A DNA stretch of 64,000 nt from CAZRHR01 sp964578885 (GTDB lineage Bacteria; Bacteroidota; Bacteroidia; CAIKAF01): contig CAZOEO010000015.1 in assembly GCA_964578885.1 (NCBI GenBank), forward strand, positions 1 to 64,000. Reading direction: 5' to 3'. The notes below the pieces were generated by a model. It saw only the letters and a list, made by a program, of their open reading frames with translations, was not told the origin of the DNA and did no database searches. Each line of letters starts with the position of its first letter. The stretch's first letter is position 1. This document shows, piece by piece, positions 43,760 through 53,233 of this stretch. Both the position numbers and the translations under genes were made by a program.

Positions 43760-45296
43760 GTATATGGTTCAATGCCAGCCAAGTCAGGAAAAAAGCGGTT
43801 TGGGTAACGCCCGCCTGGGTTTCCAAAACATCTTCTGTGAAAAGGGCCTGGGTAAAGATACTAAACCACCAGAAAGCTGGCGTATTCCAAAGAATTCTGC
43901 CCATTGCCAGCCAGATGATTCCAGCCAGTGCCAGTCCGAGTAAGCCGTAATGTAATCCGAGGCTGAGCCATTGGTGGTGCGGGTGCATCCAATGATAAGC
44001 CGATTTGAGTCGGCTTCCGGGAGCAGAGAGTGATGCGGAGAGTTTTCCCCAACCTTCGGCTGGTCCGTGACCCTTCCAAAATTGGGTTTGCCAGACATCC
44101 CAGGTTTTCTTCCAGAGAAAAAGCCGAATGGTCATAGATTCCTGCATGGGATCGCCGGTTTGCAGGTAATAATCCAGCGATTTCAGCATTTGGTTCAGCC
44201 GAAAGCGCCAGGGCGGGGTTTGAAGTTCCAGCCAGTTGACAACGCCATTTTCAATGGCCTGGATTTCCGGCCCGGACAGTTGCATTAATCCGAATTTGTC
44301 TTTGGGTAAATGTCTGGAGCTCAGATAGCGCAATAAATTGAAATACAGAGGTGTGCCGTTTGGCAAAGGTGCCATCAGCGGACGGCGACTGAGTTGAGGC
44401 CAGGTCGCCTGAAGTTCCGCCGGACATACCTGATGCCAAATGTAGGCGCCGTTTTCTTTTTGCACCGAAGTGGTGTCGTATTTGTAGGGATAACCACCCG
44501 GAGAAAATCCCGGCCAACTTTCCATGGGAGGTTTGGGAGCGCCTTGAACCCAAATCCATTCCCGATAAAGACCGGCGAACAGAATCAGACTCAGGCATGG
44601 AATGCCCCATCGGATGGCCCAAGGCGTGTTTCGATTGAAAATAGCCCACAGCGTCAATAAAAAGCAGCCAATGCCTATAGCGGTATAGGCTTGCAGAATA
44701 AACAGATAAATGAAAATCCAGATACCAATTCCCCATCGCCAAAATGCGGACAGCTTTACAGGTTGGGCCATGGGAATCCAAAGCATACCCAGATAACCTA
44801 ATCCTAAAATTCCCATACGGACATTGCTGATCCATGGGGATGCTTCCCGGAAAGTATGCGACATGGAACCTGCATGTTGAAAAAGCATCATGCAGCCGAC
44901 CAGGCTTACCAACAGATAGGCGCTCAGTCCCCAGCGTAGGAAAAAGGAGGTAAACGGCTTTAGAGAACGGATGTCGCTCATGCCGGTGATGAGAAGAAAA
45001 AGACTAAGTTTTACCTTATAATCTGACCAGAATGCAGGGGAAAAGATGGGCGAATAGAAGGCGCCCATTCCGAACGCGACCGCCAGGCCAAGTCCCAGCG
45101 CCACTTGTTTATTTTTCCAACGGAGTTGTTTTTGGAAAACACCGAGCAGCCAACCGGCGAATATCAGGCCGGTGCCCAGGCTCATAAGGGTGTTGGACCA
45201 GGGGAGGCCGGCCAGTAGGAACAACATTCCCAAGGCCCGAATCTGATTGAATCGGGCAAGTTGTTGCCAATTGGAAGTGATTTCCTGCCCCTTCAT
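43743..45296 (-). CDS. O-antigen ligase/polymerase family membrane protein
   Basis: 517 residues with about 12 helices and a large extracytoplasmic loop (about 235-430) holding FSPGGYPYKYDT, WKKTWDVW, GHGPAEGW and the conserved HPHHQWLSLGLHYGLLGLAL of the Wzy_C domain. These proteins join or polymerise O-antigen or other glycans at the outer face of the inner membrane. It is placed between a secreted modular protein (4 nt upstream) and a flippase (17-bp overlap) on one transcript. Ligase and polymerase cannot be told apart from the sequence. Confidence 0.83.
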   Translation of the reverse strand: MKGQEITSNWQQLARFNQIRALGMLFLLAGLPWSNTLMSLGTGLIFAGWLLGVFQKQLRWKNKQVALGLGLAVAFGMGAFYSPIFSPAFWSDYKVKLSLFLLITGMSDIRSLKPFTSFFLRWGLSAYLLVSLVGCMMLFQHAGSMSHTFREASPWISNVRMGILGLGYLGMLWIPMAQPVKLSAFWRWGIGIWIFIYLFILQAYTAIGIGCFLLTLWAIFNRNTPWAIRWGIPCLSLILFAGLYREWIWVQGAPKPPMESWPGFSPGGYPYKYDTTSVQKENGAYIWHQVCPAELQATWPQLSRRPLMAPLPNGTPLYFNLLRYLSSRHLPKDKFGLMQLSGPEIQAIENGVVNWLELQTPPWRFRLNQMLKSLDYYLQTGDPMQESMTIRLFLWKKTWDVWQTQFWKGHGPAEGWGKLSASLSAPGSRLKSAYHWMHPHHQWLSLGLHYGLLGLALAGIIWLAMGRILWNTPAFWWFSIFTQALFTEDVLETQAGVTQTAFFLTWLALNHIHGDRT

Positions 45297-45300
45297 GGGC

Positions 45301-46425
45301 TTAGTATCTCACGCAGCGACAGTGGCGTGTTGCGCCGTCGATTTGAGACAGTGAGATTTCGTAACCTGTAATTTGCAGGGTGCCGGAACGGGTACCATCG
45401 GTGCCGCCAGTATTTCTAACTTCCACTTCGATTGAGAGGTAGGCAGCGGATTCATTTAAAATAGGAATGGAGGAAAGGTTTAAAAATGTGCTAGATCCGC
45501 AACTTGTAGAGGACACTCCGCTGTAGAAAAAGGAGCCATCGGGGAAATTGTATTTGAGTCGACTTTGTAAACTGTTGCTGCAACTTCCTGATGCACTGGC
45601 GTTCCAGGTCATGGCGGTAGGAACAAACAGGTTTCCGGGGGTTAAAGCTGTAAAGGTAGCCACGGAAGTAAAGCTGCTGTTCATGGTGCTTCCCGAAACG
45701 GATCGGCTTGGAAAAAAGAAACGATTAATACCTCCATCGGTCCATTTTCCATCGGAAAGGCGGTAGGCGATAAAATTCTGATTGGTGGCAAAATCTTTCC
45801 CGAAGGTGAGCGATTTGGTCCAGAGGAAGTCGTTGGTGCTACCGGATGTTTTGGTGAAATAAGCGATTTCATCTACAGTCGGAAGTCTCCAATCGTTATG
45901 TCCGCCGGTGGTTAAGGTATCGCAATAGCGAACGGCGTCTGCGAAAGTGAAAGCGGTGGCCGATTGCGCTGAAATAGCCACAGGTGCAGCCATGCCTGTT
46001 CCGCCACCGCCGCCAGAAGCAGCAATGAGGTTGTCTACATAAAACTTATTGACGGCATCCTGCGCATTTACAGGCGGTGGAAGATTTTGTATGGCTTGTC
46101 CGTTCATGTCGATAGACGATTGAGCGGGATTGGCGACCAATAGTACCCAAACCGGTGCAGAAGGACTGCCTTGATTATAATAAAGTCCTGCGGGCTGAAG
46201 GGTTTGTCCTAAGTTATATACTACCAAAGAATGTGCAGGATTGGCCACTGTAACGCCATCATTGGCTGCGAGAAGATTCAGTCGTGGCACCATAAAACCT
46301 TGATTGGCCGATTGTAGTTCCAGCACGGCCGACGGATCCGGGGTGCCTGGTGTGGGAGAAATTTTTACGCCCTGAGCCATTCCACTTAGGCAAATGGTTA
46401 ATGAAAAAAATAATAATCTTTTCAT
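45301..46425 (-). CDS. Secreted modular protein with DUF1566-like domain
   Basis: 374 residues. A signal peptide (MKRLLFFSLTICLSGMAQ) is followed by an N-terminal module, KISPTPGTPDPSAVLELQS and NQGFMVPRLN. It is a divergent version of the one in the glycine-rich proteins of this window. A central linker (PPPVNAQDAVNKFYVDNLIA, common in phage-tail-like proteins) leads to a domain with NDWRLPTVDEIAYF and SDGKWTDGG, close to DUF1566/Lcl. The end has SCSNS and TRHCRCVRY cysteines. It is likely surface-exposed. It is the first gene before the O-antigen ligase and flippase. Confidence 0.78.
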   Translation of the reverse strand: MKRLLFFSLTICLSGMAQGVKISPTPGTPDPSAVLELQSANQGFMVPRLNLLAANDGVTVANPAHSLVVYNLGQTLQPAGLYYNQGSPSAPVWVLLVANPAQSSIDMNGQAIQNLPPPVNAQDAVNKFYVDNLIAASGGGGGTGMAAPVAISAQSATAFTFADAVRYCDTLTTGGHNDWRLPTVDEIAYFTKTSGSTNDFLWTKSLTFGKDFATNQNFIAYRLSDGKWTDGGINRFFFPSRSVSGSTMNSSFTSVATFTALTPGNLFVPTAMTWNASASGSCSNSLQSRLKYNFPDGSFFYSGVSSTSCGSSTFLNLSSIPILNESAAYLSIEVEVRNTGGTDGTRSGTLQITGYEISLSQIDGATRHCRCVRY

Positions 46426-46495
46426 GAGTAGTATTTTGGTTAAAATTACGATGGAAAATCGGGATGCGCTTCATTTAATGAAAGCGTCTTTGGAC

Positions 46496-46516
46496 AAAAA
46501 AAAGGGAAATCTTCCC
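46496..46516 (-). terminator. Rho-independent terminator after the glycosyltransferase gene
   Basis: On the minus strand a 5-bp stem (46504-46508 with 46512-46516) with a 3-nt loop runs into eight T. It lies 9 nt after the glycosyltransferase stop and before the next surface gene. Confidence 0.75.
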
Positions 46517-46525
46517 TCCTGAGGT

Positions 46526-47542
46526 TTATCGATATGTTCCTTTGAGTTTTCCCGAAGTGCGAATGCCCAGGATAAAGAAATTCCAAACGACGGAGCCCAT
46601 AAAGAGCGGATGCACCACTCCGGTAGGTTGGTTTTTTCTTTTTTGAACCATTTTTCTGAAATTCCGGTAGAAAGAAAGGTGTGCTCTCAAGACGGCATAG
46701 CATTTGGCGGGGCCTTGGGGCTCAGCGAGAAATTTGACGGCAGCGACTCCATCCAATATCAGACGTAAAGGAAGCAACCAGACCAAACGACCTATGGGTA
46801 AATTTTTGAGCAGCAGGAAAAGGTTGTTTCGGAAATTCAGGAATATTTTTCTTGGGGAACCGGCTGCGAGGGTTCCGCCTCCCACATGATAGACGGTGGC
46901 ATCGGGCACATAACGAATGCCATAGCCCAAGTTTTTTAAACGCCAGCAAAGGTCTATTTCTTCCATGTGGGCAAAAAAGTCCACATCTAATCCTCCCGCT
47001 TTTTCCCAGGCTTCTTTTCGGATGAAAAGGGCTGCACCGGATGCCCAAAAGATTTCTGCTTGGGTAGAAAATTGTCCAAGATCCGTTTCGTTTACATTGA
47101 AAATCCGTCCACGGCAAAAAGGGTATCCCAAATGATCCATCATGCCTCCGGCCGCACCGGCATATTCAAAAGTATCCGGCTGATGAAAACTCAGAATTTT
47201 GGGTTGCACCGCGCCAACTTCCGGGTAATCCTGCAACACTTGTAATGGCGCAGTAAGCCAGTTGGGGGTTACTTTTACATCTGAATTTAGTAAAACATAA
47301 AATGGGGCGTGGATGTATTTGAGGGCCACATTATATCCGGCCGAAAAGCCAAGATTTTTGCCGATTTCGAAAATTTTTACGCTGGGGCAATTCACGCGCA
47401 CCCAAGCCAGGCTATCGTCAGTAGATCCGTTATCTGCAATCCAGACTTCCGCAGGCGAAGCGCTATGGCGCACTACGTCAGGCAAAAATTGCTGTAACCA
47501 ATGCAAACCATTCCAGTTTAAAATGACAATTGCGGCCCTCAC
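46526..47542 (-). CDS. Glycosyltransferase family 2 (rhamnosyltransferase-like)
   Basis: 338 residues starting at GTG 47542. AAIVILNWNGLHWLQQF and VWIADNGSTDDS form the GT-A nucleotide-binding start, LNSDVKVTPNWL carries the metal-binding DxD-like site and the HMEEIDLCWRLKNLGY motif follows. It adds a sugar from a nucleotide donor to a glycan or lipid acceptor, likely in surface polysaccharide synthesis. GTG is chosen because the only upstream in-frame start, TTG 47560, overlaps the -7 promoter box. The C-terminal third has one or two hydrophobic segments. Confidence 0.87.
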   Translation of the reverse strand: MRAAIVILNWNGLHWLQQFLPDVVRHSASPAEVWIADNGSTDDSLAWVRVNCPSVKIFEIGKNLGFSAGYNVALKYIHAPFYVLLNSDVKVTPNWLTAPLQVLQDYPEVGAVQPKILSFHQPDTFEYAGAAGGMMDHLGYPFCRGRIFNVNETDLGQFSTQAEIFWASGAALFIRKEAWEKAGGLDVDFFAHMEEIDLCWRLKNLGYGIRYVPDATVYHVGGGTLAAGSPRKIFLNFRNNLFLLLKNLPIGRLVWLLPLRLILDGVAAVKFLAEPQGPAKCYAVLRAHLSFYRNFRKMVQKRKNQPTGVVHPLFMGSVVWNFFILGIRTSGKLKGTYR

Positions 47543-47557
47543 CCTTTTGATTTGTCG

Positions 47558-47565
47558 CAAAGATA
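47558..47565 (-). promoter_or_regulatory. -7 promoter box of the glycosyltransferase gene
   Basis: TATCTTTG (-) matches TAnnTTTG and lies 15 nt before GTG 47542. It lies just after the preceding gene's stop. Confidence 0.55.
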
Positions 47566-47577
47566 AGGAAGTTCAAC

Positions 47578-49011
47578 TCATCTGGGCTGCCTGAAAATAT
47601 CGTTGGACCAGTTTCCGTAATGACGAATCACATTGTTTTGGTCTACATTAAAGGAATTGTTTCGGTTATGCACGAACATTTCCCACTGGCGGTTATTGAT
47701 TTCGCCGCGCAAATCCGAGTGCAACAGTACAAATGTGTTATCCATCCCTGTGTTGTTGTAAAACACAAATCGTATGTTCGTCTGGGACTTTAGCTGGTAA
47801 TATTGCCAAATTTCATACGGATAGGCCGATGGCTCATCATACCGTTTGTTAATCACGTTGGGCGGACCGTATTGTAAATAAACGCGACCCCGATCTGTTC
47901 TGTATCCCGGTGTATTGGGCGTGCTGAATTCTTTGTTGACCGCATTCACGCCTTTGGCGTAATTAGACCATCCGGAGGCGGCATTATCACCGTATCTACG
48001 TTGCCAAAAACTCAGAATGAATTGCTTCATCTTCTTGATGTCCTTCTCTTTCAGTACGTTTTGGGCAAAGATGAGCTCCTGATTAGAGGAGACTGGTGCC
48101 AGGCACTGTATCATTTCCACCAAGGTGTCTTTACTTTGTATGGGTTCCATAAAAGTGCCTTCCACCGCCAGTGCAAACAATTCCTCTTCGGAAAGCATTT
48201 GGTCTGCATTTTCCCGAACAAAGAAAACCCGGTTAGACGTTACGAATTTCCCTGTGCTGTCAAGGATTTCAACGGATAAAAAGTATTGTCCGGTAGGCAA
48301 AGTGGCAATGGGTAAATCTCCGGAAAGGACCATCGGATGGCTGGCCTTTTTCCGTTGAATGATGGTAAATTGATCCAGAGAAACCTGGGTGTCTGCGTTA
48401 CGAATGGTGTATCGAACGGCCATTTTTCCCTGATTTCCAATCCAGGATACCGCGTGGTAAATGGGGGAGGAGAATCGTAGATGTTTGGCTTCCTGTGTAT
48501 AAAGAAGGCTGGCTCGGTGGGGCATGGGTGAGGCATCGGAAGGCGCTTTTTCGTCGAAAAGCACCACTGGACCTACCGTAACTTCTGTGGTGATGGGGGA
48601 AATATGCACAGAATCAATATGGTGAATGCCTTTGCTCTGGCGTGCAGCCAAATCCCGCACCATCACGTCCAAAGCGCAAGCTCCCGGCGGAGTGGGCAGG
48701 CGACGCACATCAAACAAATCGGGTTTATTGCCCAAGGTGTCTTTCAGTGGTGCTGAAAATAACTCCACTTTGTCGAAAGCTACAATTTTTCCTTGCTGCG
48801 ACAGGGCCAGGGTCAGTTCTGCACGGCCTCTGTACATGCCATCGGCTTCTTTTTTGTATTGTAAAGCATTTCCGGAAATCCAAAGTCGATGTTCAAACAC
48901 GGTTCCATGTTGGTCATCCTGAAATACATCATAACTTACCCTGGCAGAAAGGGATTGCGCCTGCAGCGAAAAGCTACAGGCTGCCCATAAAATAAAGCTA
49001 GTTCCACGCAT
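47578..49011 (-). CDS. GWxTD domain secreted protein
   Basis: 477 residues with a signal peptide (MRGTSFILWAACSFSLQAQS). Beta-rich repeats (about 20-330) are followed by the GWxTD region, FILSFWQRRYGD, AVNKEFSTPNTPGYRTDRGRVYLQYGPP and YEIWQYYQL. Such proteins are widespread in Bacteroidota with no known function and are probably in the cell envelope. Two neighbours, a glycosyltransferase downstream and aconitase upstream, are not obviously related. The start is 5 nt after a -7 box. Confidence 0.87.
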   Translation of the reverse strand: MRGTSFILWAACSFSLQAQSLSARVSYDVFQDDQHGTVFEHRLWISGNALQYKKEADGMYRGRAELTLALSQQGKIVAFDKVELFSAPLKDTLGNKPDLFDVRRLPTPPGACALDVMVRDLAARQSKGIHHIDSVHISPITTEVTVGPVVLFDEKAPSDASPMPHRASLLYTQEAKHLRFSSPIYHAVSWIGNQGKMAVRYTIRNADTQVSLDQFTIIQRKKASHPMVLSGDLPIATLPTGQYFLSVEILDSTGKFVTSNRVFFVRENADQMLSEEELFALAVEGTFMEPIQSKDTLVEMIQCLAPVSSNQELIFAQNVLKEKDIKKMKQFILSFWQRRYGDNAASGWSNYAKGVNAVNKEFSTPNTPGYRTDRGRVYLQYGPPNVINKRYDEPSAYPYEIWQYYQLKSQTNIRFVFYNNTGMDNTFVLLHSDLRGEINNRQWEMFVHNRNNSFNVDQNNVIRHYGNWSNDIFRQPR

Positions 49012-49016
49012 TGTTA

Positions 49017-49024
49017 CAAATTTA
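49017..49024 (-). promoter_or_regulatory. -7 promoter box of the GWxTD gene
   Basis: TAAATTTG (-) matches TAnnTTTG and ends 5 nt before the ATG, so the mRNA is probably leaderless. Confidence 0.6.
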
Positions 49025-49057
49025 CGGAACTACGGCGGCAGTCCTATGGTTTTTATC

Positions 49058-49087
49058 AAAAAAAACGCCGGAACAGATCCGGCGTTT
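49058..49087 (-). terminator. Rho-independent terminator of aconitase
   Basis: A 10-bp perfect GC-rich stem (49063-49072 with 49078-49087), 5-nt loop and eight T on the minus strand, 19 nt after the acnA stop. Confidence 0.9.
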
Positions 49088-49106
49088 ATGTTTTTAAAGG
49101 GAAGGA

Positions 49107-51824
49107 TTACATGTCCCGTAAGAATTGACGGAGCACATAATGTAAAATTCCGCCATTGCTGTAATATTCCACCTCAATCTGCGAATCCAGACGGCTTTGG
49201 GTGGTAAATGTAAATTGGCTGCCATCTTCGCGAACGGCGGTAACTTCTAATTTTTGTTGAGGTACCAATCCGTTGCTAATGCCATTCACGTGGAAAGTTT
49301 CTTTTCCAGTCAGTCCGAGGCTGGCGGCAGTAGTACCGGGTAGATATTCCAAAGGAAGAATGCCCATGCCCACCAGGTTGCTTCTGTGGATGCGCTCGTA
49401 GCTTTCGGCAATGACCACTTTTACGCCCAACAAGTTGGGGCCTTTGGCTGCCCAGTCGCGGCTGGAACCTGAGCCATATTCTTTTCCACCTAAAACTACC
49501 AGGGGAATGCCTGCTTCCTGATAGCGGCTGCTGGCTTCGAACACAGTCATTTCTTCACCGGTAGGCAAGTAGGTGGTAAAGCCGCCTTCCTTGGTGCTCA
49601 ACAGGTTTTTGATACGCACGTTGGCGAAAGTTCCCCGCATCATCACTTCATGGTTTCCACGACGGGCTCCGTAGGAATTGAAATCCTGGCGAGCCACACC
49701 TCTTTCTACCAAATATTGTCCGGCAGGCGTTTCAGGTTTAAAGGAACCTGCGGGAGAAATATGGTCGGTGGTAATAGAATCTCCCAAATGAAGTAAAGTG
49801 CGCGCTCCCGTGATGTCCTTAGGTGCATGAACATCCATGGAAATGTTTTGGAAGAAAGGCGCTTCCTTTACATAGGTAGATTGGGCATCCCATTGGAAAA
49901 CTTGTCCTTCGGGCGCCTGAAGGGCTTGCCATTCTGCATCTCCATCGAATACGGTGGCATAATTGGAGCGGTAATCTTCCGGATCGAGAACTGCATTCCG
50001 AACAGCTGCAATTTCTTCGTCAGAAGGCCATAGATCGGCGAGGTACACAGGTTCTCCGTTGGCATCTACGCCCACGGGTTCGTGGTATAAATCGATGTCT
50101 ACGCGACCTGTAAGTGCGTAAATAACCACCAGCATGGGAGATGCCAGGAAGTTCATTTTCACTTGTGGATGCACACGCGCTTCGAAGTTCCGGTTTCCGG
50201 AAAGCACAGAGGCCACCACCAAATCTTTTTCGTCGATGGCTTTGGCAATATGCGGAGGTAAAGCACCGGAGTTTCCGATACAAGTGGTACAACCATAGCC
50301 CACCACATGGAATTTTAAAGCTTCCATGTATTCTAACAGGCCGGCTTTTTTCAAATATTCTGTGACCACACGGCTTCCGGGTGCCAAAGAAGGTTTTACC
50401 CAAGGCTTGATGTCTAATCCACGTTCTACCGCTTTTTTAGCCACCAGTCCTGCTCCCAGCATCACGCTTGGATTGGAGGTGTTGGTACAAGACGTAATGG
50501 CCGCAATCACCACCGCACCATCGGACAGTTCATAGCGCATTTCGCCTTGCTGAATGGTGGTGGCCCGCATGGAACCGGGTTTGTTTTCTGCCACAGCCAA
50601 TGCCTGGCGATCTGCTACCGGTACATGGGCGCGCTCAAAACTTTCGGCCATAATGCCCCGAACCGTTTTGTCGAGGTTTTTAAGTAAAATTCTGTCCTGA
50701 GGACGTTTTGGACCGGCTACTGCGGGTTCAATGGTGCCCAAATCCAAGGTTAATTCACGGGTGTAGGCAATGTTTTCATTTCCAGTTCTCCACAGCAGGT
50801 TTTCCTTGCAATATTGCTCCACCATCTGTACATGATCTTCCGGACGAGCGGTACGACGCATGTAATCCAAGGTTTGGTCGTCGATGGGGAAATACGTGAT
50901 GGTACATCCAAATTCCGGGGACATGTTGGAAATGGTGGCCCTGTCTGTTACCGATAAGCGATTACAGCCATCGCCAAAAACTTCCACAAATTTGCCTACT
51001 ACTTTTTCTTTACGCAGCAATTCTGTGATGGCCAATACCAAGTCGGTGGCAGTAGCGCCAGCAGGCAAATGGCCGGTTAATTTTAAACCAATCACCTCTG
51101 GCATGATGAAATACGAAGGCTGACCCAACATGGCGGCTTCGGCTTCAATTCCACCCACGCCCCAGGCGACTACACCCAATCCATTGACCATGGGCGTATG
51201 GGAATCTGTTCCAAAACAACTGTCCGGGAAAGCAACACCGTCGCGTACTAAAACAGTTTTGGACAAATATTCCAGATTCACCTGGTGGCAAATGCCCATG
51301 CCCGGAGGAACGGCCGTGAAGTTGTTGAAAGCTTTTTGCGCCCATTTTAGCAATTGGTAACGCTCTGCGTTGCGCTCATATTCCAGGGCTACATTTTTGC
51401 CGAGGGAGCCGGAAGAACCAAAATATTCCACCTGAACGGAGTGGTCAATGACCAAATCCACAGGAATAAGCGGGTTGATTTTGGTGACATCTTTACCTTT
51501 TCTGGCGGCTTCTGCACGAAGGGAGGCCAAATCGACCACACAAGGCACACCGGTGAAATCCTGCAACAAAACCCGTGCAGGCATAAAGGGAATATCCTTG
51601 TCCGATGGGGTAGGATTCCAGCCGAGAATGGTTCTTACATTGTCTTCTGTAACCCGCAATCCGTCGAAATTACGAAGTGCATTTTCTACGAGAATACGAA
51701 TAGAGAAAGGCAGCTTGGAAATAGGAAACCCCTGCTCTTCCATGGCCTTTAGGCTATAATATTCTACCTTTCCTGAGGCCGTGTTGAGGGCCCGGCGTAC
51801 TCCGAATAAATCTTGTTTGCTCAT
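49107..51824 (-). CDS. acnA: Aconitate hydratase A
   Basis: 905 residues from ATG 51824. It converts citrate to isocitrate in the TCA cycle with a [4Fe-4S] cluster held by three cysteines seen in AAITSCTNTSNP (Cys426) and GYGCTTCIGNSG (Cys492, Cys495). DSCFGTDSHTPMVNGLGVVAWG and SSRDWAAKG near the end bind substrate. The layout is the AcnA/IRP type, with the domain 4 after a linker. An in-frame TTG at 51884 is ignored; ATG 51824 gives the standard MSKQDLFGVR start. A TATATTCG box at 51874-51881 (-) is a possible promoter. Confidence 0.96.
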   Translation of the reverse strand: MSKQDLFGVRRALNTASGKVEYYSLKAMEEQGFPISKLPFSIRILVENALRNFDGLRVTEDNVRTILGWNPTPSDKDIPFMPARVLLQDFTGVPCVVDLASLRAEAARKGKDVTKINPLIPVDLVIDHSVQVEYFGSSGSLGKNVALEYERNAERYQLLKWAQKAFNNFTAVPPGMGICHQVNLEYLSKTVLVRDGVAFPDSCFGTDSHTPMVNGLGVVAWGVGGIEAEAAMLGQPSYFIMPEVIGLKLTGHLPAGATATDLVLAITELLRKEKVVGKFVEVFGDGCNRLSVTDRATISNMSPEFGCTITYFPIDDQTLDYMRRTARPEDHVQMVEQYCKENLLWRTGNENIAYTRELTLDLGTIEPAVAGPKRPQDRILLKNLDKTVRGIMAESFERAHVPVADRQALAVAENKPGSMRATTIQQGEMRYELSDGAVVIAAITSCTNTSNPSVMLGAGLVAKKAVERGLDIKPWVKPSLAPGSRVVTEYLKKAGLLEYMEALKFHVVGYGCTTCIGNSGALPPHIAKAIDEKDLVVASVLSGNRNFEARVHPQVKMNFLASPMLVVIYALTGRVDIDLYHEPVGVDANGEPVYLADLWPSDEEIAAVRNAVLDPEDYRSNYATVFDGDAEWQALQAPEGQVFQWDAQSTYVKEAPFFQNISMDVHAPKDITGARTLLHLGDSITTDHISPAGSFKPETPAGQYLVERGVARQDFNSYGARRGNHEVMMRGTFANVRIKNLLSTKEGGFTTYLPTGEEMTVFEASSRYQEAGIPLVVLGGKEYGSGSSRDWAAKGPNLLGVKVVIAESYERIHRSNLVGMGILPLEYLPGTTAASLGLTGKETFHVNGISNGLVPQQKLEVTAVREDGSQFTFTTQSRLDSQIEVEYYSNGGILHYVLRQFLRDM

Positions 51825-52115
51825 AGCGTTTTCCCTAATTATTTTAATCCGAAAAGCATTTTTATCGGCCGTGCGAATATACATTATATTGAAGCAAAGC
51901 GGGAAGAATTTGGCGTGGTTTTTCCCAAAAAAAGTAAATGAGGGCCATGGAAAAATGTCCCCATAGGGGAGATTCTTTTTCTATTGACTCAAAGGTTTAT
52001 GGATTTTATTCCTATGTGATCCATCCGCTGGAATACACTACACGGGAACACGCTTGTTGGGTCTGCTGGTTGGACTTCCTTTTTTCCACATTTTTTTAAG
52101 CCCATTTCTCCGTTG

Positions 52116-52123
52116 TATATTTG
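52116..52123 (+). promoter_or_regulatory. -7 promoter box of wecB
   Basis: TATATTTG matches TAnnTTTG and ends only 3 nt before ATG 52127, implying a leaderless transcript or a later start codon. Confidence 0.55.
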
Positions 52124-52126
52124 CCT

Positions 52127-53200
52127 ATGCTCAAATTAAGCGTTGTGGTGGGTGCCCGCCCACAGTTTATTAAGGCGGCGGCCCTTTACCATGCATGGAA
52201 AAAGGATTTTCAGTCTTTTTTACGCTGGGAATTAATCCATACCGGTCAACATTACGACGAGGCCATGTCCGGCCGTTTTTTTGAAGAACTGGCCTTGCCT
52301 CAGCCCAATCACTCCTTACAAGTACAAGGTCTTGGGCCGGTTGAAACGGTGGCCGCCATGTCCACGGGTTTGTCACAGTATTATTCGGAAAAAAGACCGG
52401 ATCTCGTATTGGTTTTCGGAGATACGCATTCAACACTTTCAGCCGCCCTCACCGCTGCCGGATTGGGCATTCCTCTGGCACATGTGGAAGCCGGATTACG
52501 GTCTTTTCGCCGCGATATGCCGGAGGAACAAGCACGGGTGGTTACAGATCACTTATCTACTTGGTTATTTGCGCCTTCCGATTTGGCAATGCAACAAATA
52601 CAAAGGGAAGGGCTCATGGAAAAACCCGGTTCAGTCGTGCAAAATGTGGGAGATATCATGTTGGATGCCGCGCTATTGTTTTCTGAAAATCCATCGCATC
52701 AAGCCTCCGATGGTCCCATTTTGGCCACACTTCACCGGAATTTTAATACCGATCACCCGGAGCGTCTGGCGGCTGCCTTGCAACGAATGCACGAATCTTC
52801 TATCCGACTCCAAAGGGAAGTGTGTTTTGTGGCCCATCCGCGGACCCAAAAAGCCATGAATCAATGGAATATTCATGTGGGAGAAGGCATTTTTGTCTCC
52901 CCTCCCATGGGCTATTTGGAAACCTTACAAGCCATTCAGCGCGCACCATTGGTTTTAACTGATTCGGGCGGTTTACAGAAAGAAGCTTTTTTCCTTGGGA
53001 AACGTAGCATTTGCTTTCGTCCTGAATCTGAATGGACAGAACTGGTTCAATCTGGTTGGGTGCTTTGCCCGGATTTGGATAAAAAGGTCTGGGAAAAAGC
53101 CCTTGAAGACGTGATGGCTTCGCCCGATTTGCCCCGTTTACCCTGGTATGGCGAAGGAAAAGCCGGATGGAAAATCCTTTCAACCCTTGTGGGTGCATAA
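52127..53200 (+). CDS. wecB: UDP-N-acetylglucosamine 2-epimerase (non-hydrolysing)
   Basis: 357 residues. It interconverts UDP-GlcNAc and UDP-ManNAc for surface glycans. LSVVVGARPQFIKAAAL, HTGQHYDEAMSG, FGDTHSTLSAAL, HVEAGLRSF and the UDP-binding DSGGLQKEAFFLG are family signatures. It is a little short but intact. Surface-glycan genes lie 4-10 kb away on the other strand, so it may feed them. The in-frame TTG at 52121 lies within the promoter box and is not used. Confidence 0.95.
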   Translation: MLKLSVVVGARPQFIKAAALYHAWKKDFQSFLRWELIHTGQHYDEAMSGRFFEELALPQPNHSLQVQGLGPVETVAAMSTGLSQYYSEKRPDLVLVFGDTHSTLSAALTAAGLGIPLAHVEAGLRSFRRDMPEEQARVVTDHLSTWLFAPSDLAMQQIQREGLMEKPGSVVQNVGDIMLDAALLFSENPSHQASDGPILATLHRNFNTDHPERLAAALQRMHESSIRLQREVCFVAHPRTQKAMNQWNIHVGEGIFVSPPMGYLETLQAIQRAPLVLTDSGGLQKEAFFLGKRSICFRPESEWTELVQSGWVLCPDLDKKVWEKALEDVMASPDLPRLPWYGEGKAGWKILSTLVGA

Positions 53201-53233
53201 CATGAAATCTAATGATGCCAACATCTCTAACTT

